Assembly: GCA_001872985.1 (NCBI GenBank)
Contig: MNYA01000046.1
Location: 1 to 5,761 of the forward strand
Direction: 5' to 3'
Length of the DNA: 5,761 bases
Source: a bacterium CG2_30_54_10
Lineage (GTDB): Bacteria; Muiribacteriota; Ozemobacteria; Ozemobacterales; Ozemobacteraceae
Part shown: positions 5,721-5,761 of the stretch, one piece after another
Numbering within the stretch: position 1 is the stretch's first letter
Layout: each line of letters begins with the position of its first letter
Made by a program: the position numbers and the translations under genes
Notes under the pieces: generated by a model
What the model was told of the DNA's origin: nothing
The model's database searches: none
The model's input: the letters and a program-made list of their open reading frames with translations, nothing else

Positions 5721-5761
5721 TTCCGTCGGAATCCAGCGAAAAAGTGGCAGCGGCTTCCAGC
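5721..5761. other. Possible edge of a dispersed intergenic repeat
   Basis: The right end of the window contains a small palindrome TTCCGTCGGAA (5721-5731), then CAGCGAAAAAGTGGCAG, which resembles CAGCAAAGTGGCCTG at 161-175 in the left gene-free region. The window ends inside the element, so the match is short and may be chance. The whole 5659-5761 stretch otherwise shows no gene. Confidence 0.2.

Overview
The window is bacterial chromosomal DNA of moderate GC content with compact genes, recognisable sigma-70-type promoters and one clear intrinsic terminator. No rRNA, tRNA, transposase, phage gene or CRISPR array is visible. Nothing fixes the lineage. The mix of a phasin-like repeat protein, an orphan sensor membrane domain and abundant short tandem repeats between genes would fit an environmental, possibly poorly cultured, bacterium, but that is inference only.

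Layout. Bases 1-543 hold no convincing gene. They contain a degenerate direct duplication, a GC-rich 9-bp minisatellite and then a promoter with a perfect TATAAT box. That promoter drives a 463-residue protein (544-1935) made of four helical repeats of about 70-80 residues at a spacing of 91-100 residues, plus a basic, disordered tail. Each repeat resembles a phasin unit (polyhydroxyalkanoate granule surface proteins), although this assignment is tentative. An 8-bp minisatellite and a strong hairpin-plus-T terminator follow. A near-consensus promoter (TTGACA-N17-TAGAAT) then serves an apparent two-gene unit: an unrecognised 81-residue protein (2114-2359) and a stand-alone WYL-like protein (2387-2680). 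The WYL-like start codon lies just behind a run of nine G.

On the minus strand, converging with the WYL-like gene, is a 358-residue polytopic membrane protein (2708-3784). It looks like the membrane sensor half of a histidine kinase with no kinase domain. Its C-terminus is partly encoded by a 9-bp tandem repeat. Divergent from it is a two-gene operon: a NahK-like sugar (N-acetylhexosamine) 1-kinase/aminoglycoside phosphotransferase-family protein (4001-5122) and a DOMON-like protein (5119-5658), joined by an ATGA overlap.

The genes do not form one obvious pathway. The most coherent unit is the kinase/DOMON-like pair, which may handle a sugar or its recognition. Two of the promoters sit so close to their start codons that the mRNAs may be leaderless. 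The most unusual gene is the four-repeat protein. I see no firm evidence of a complete new defence or mobile system here.
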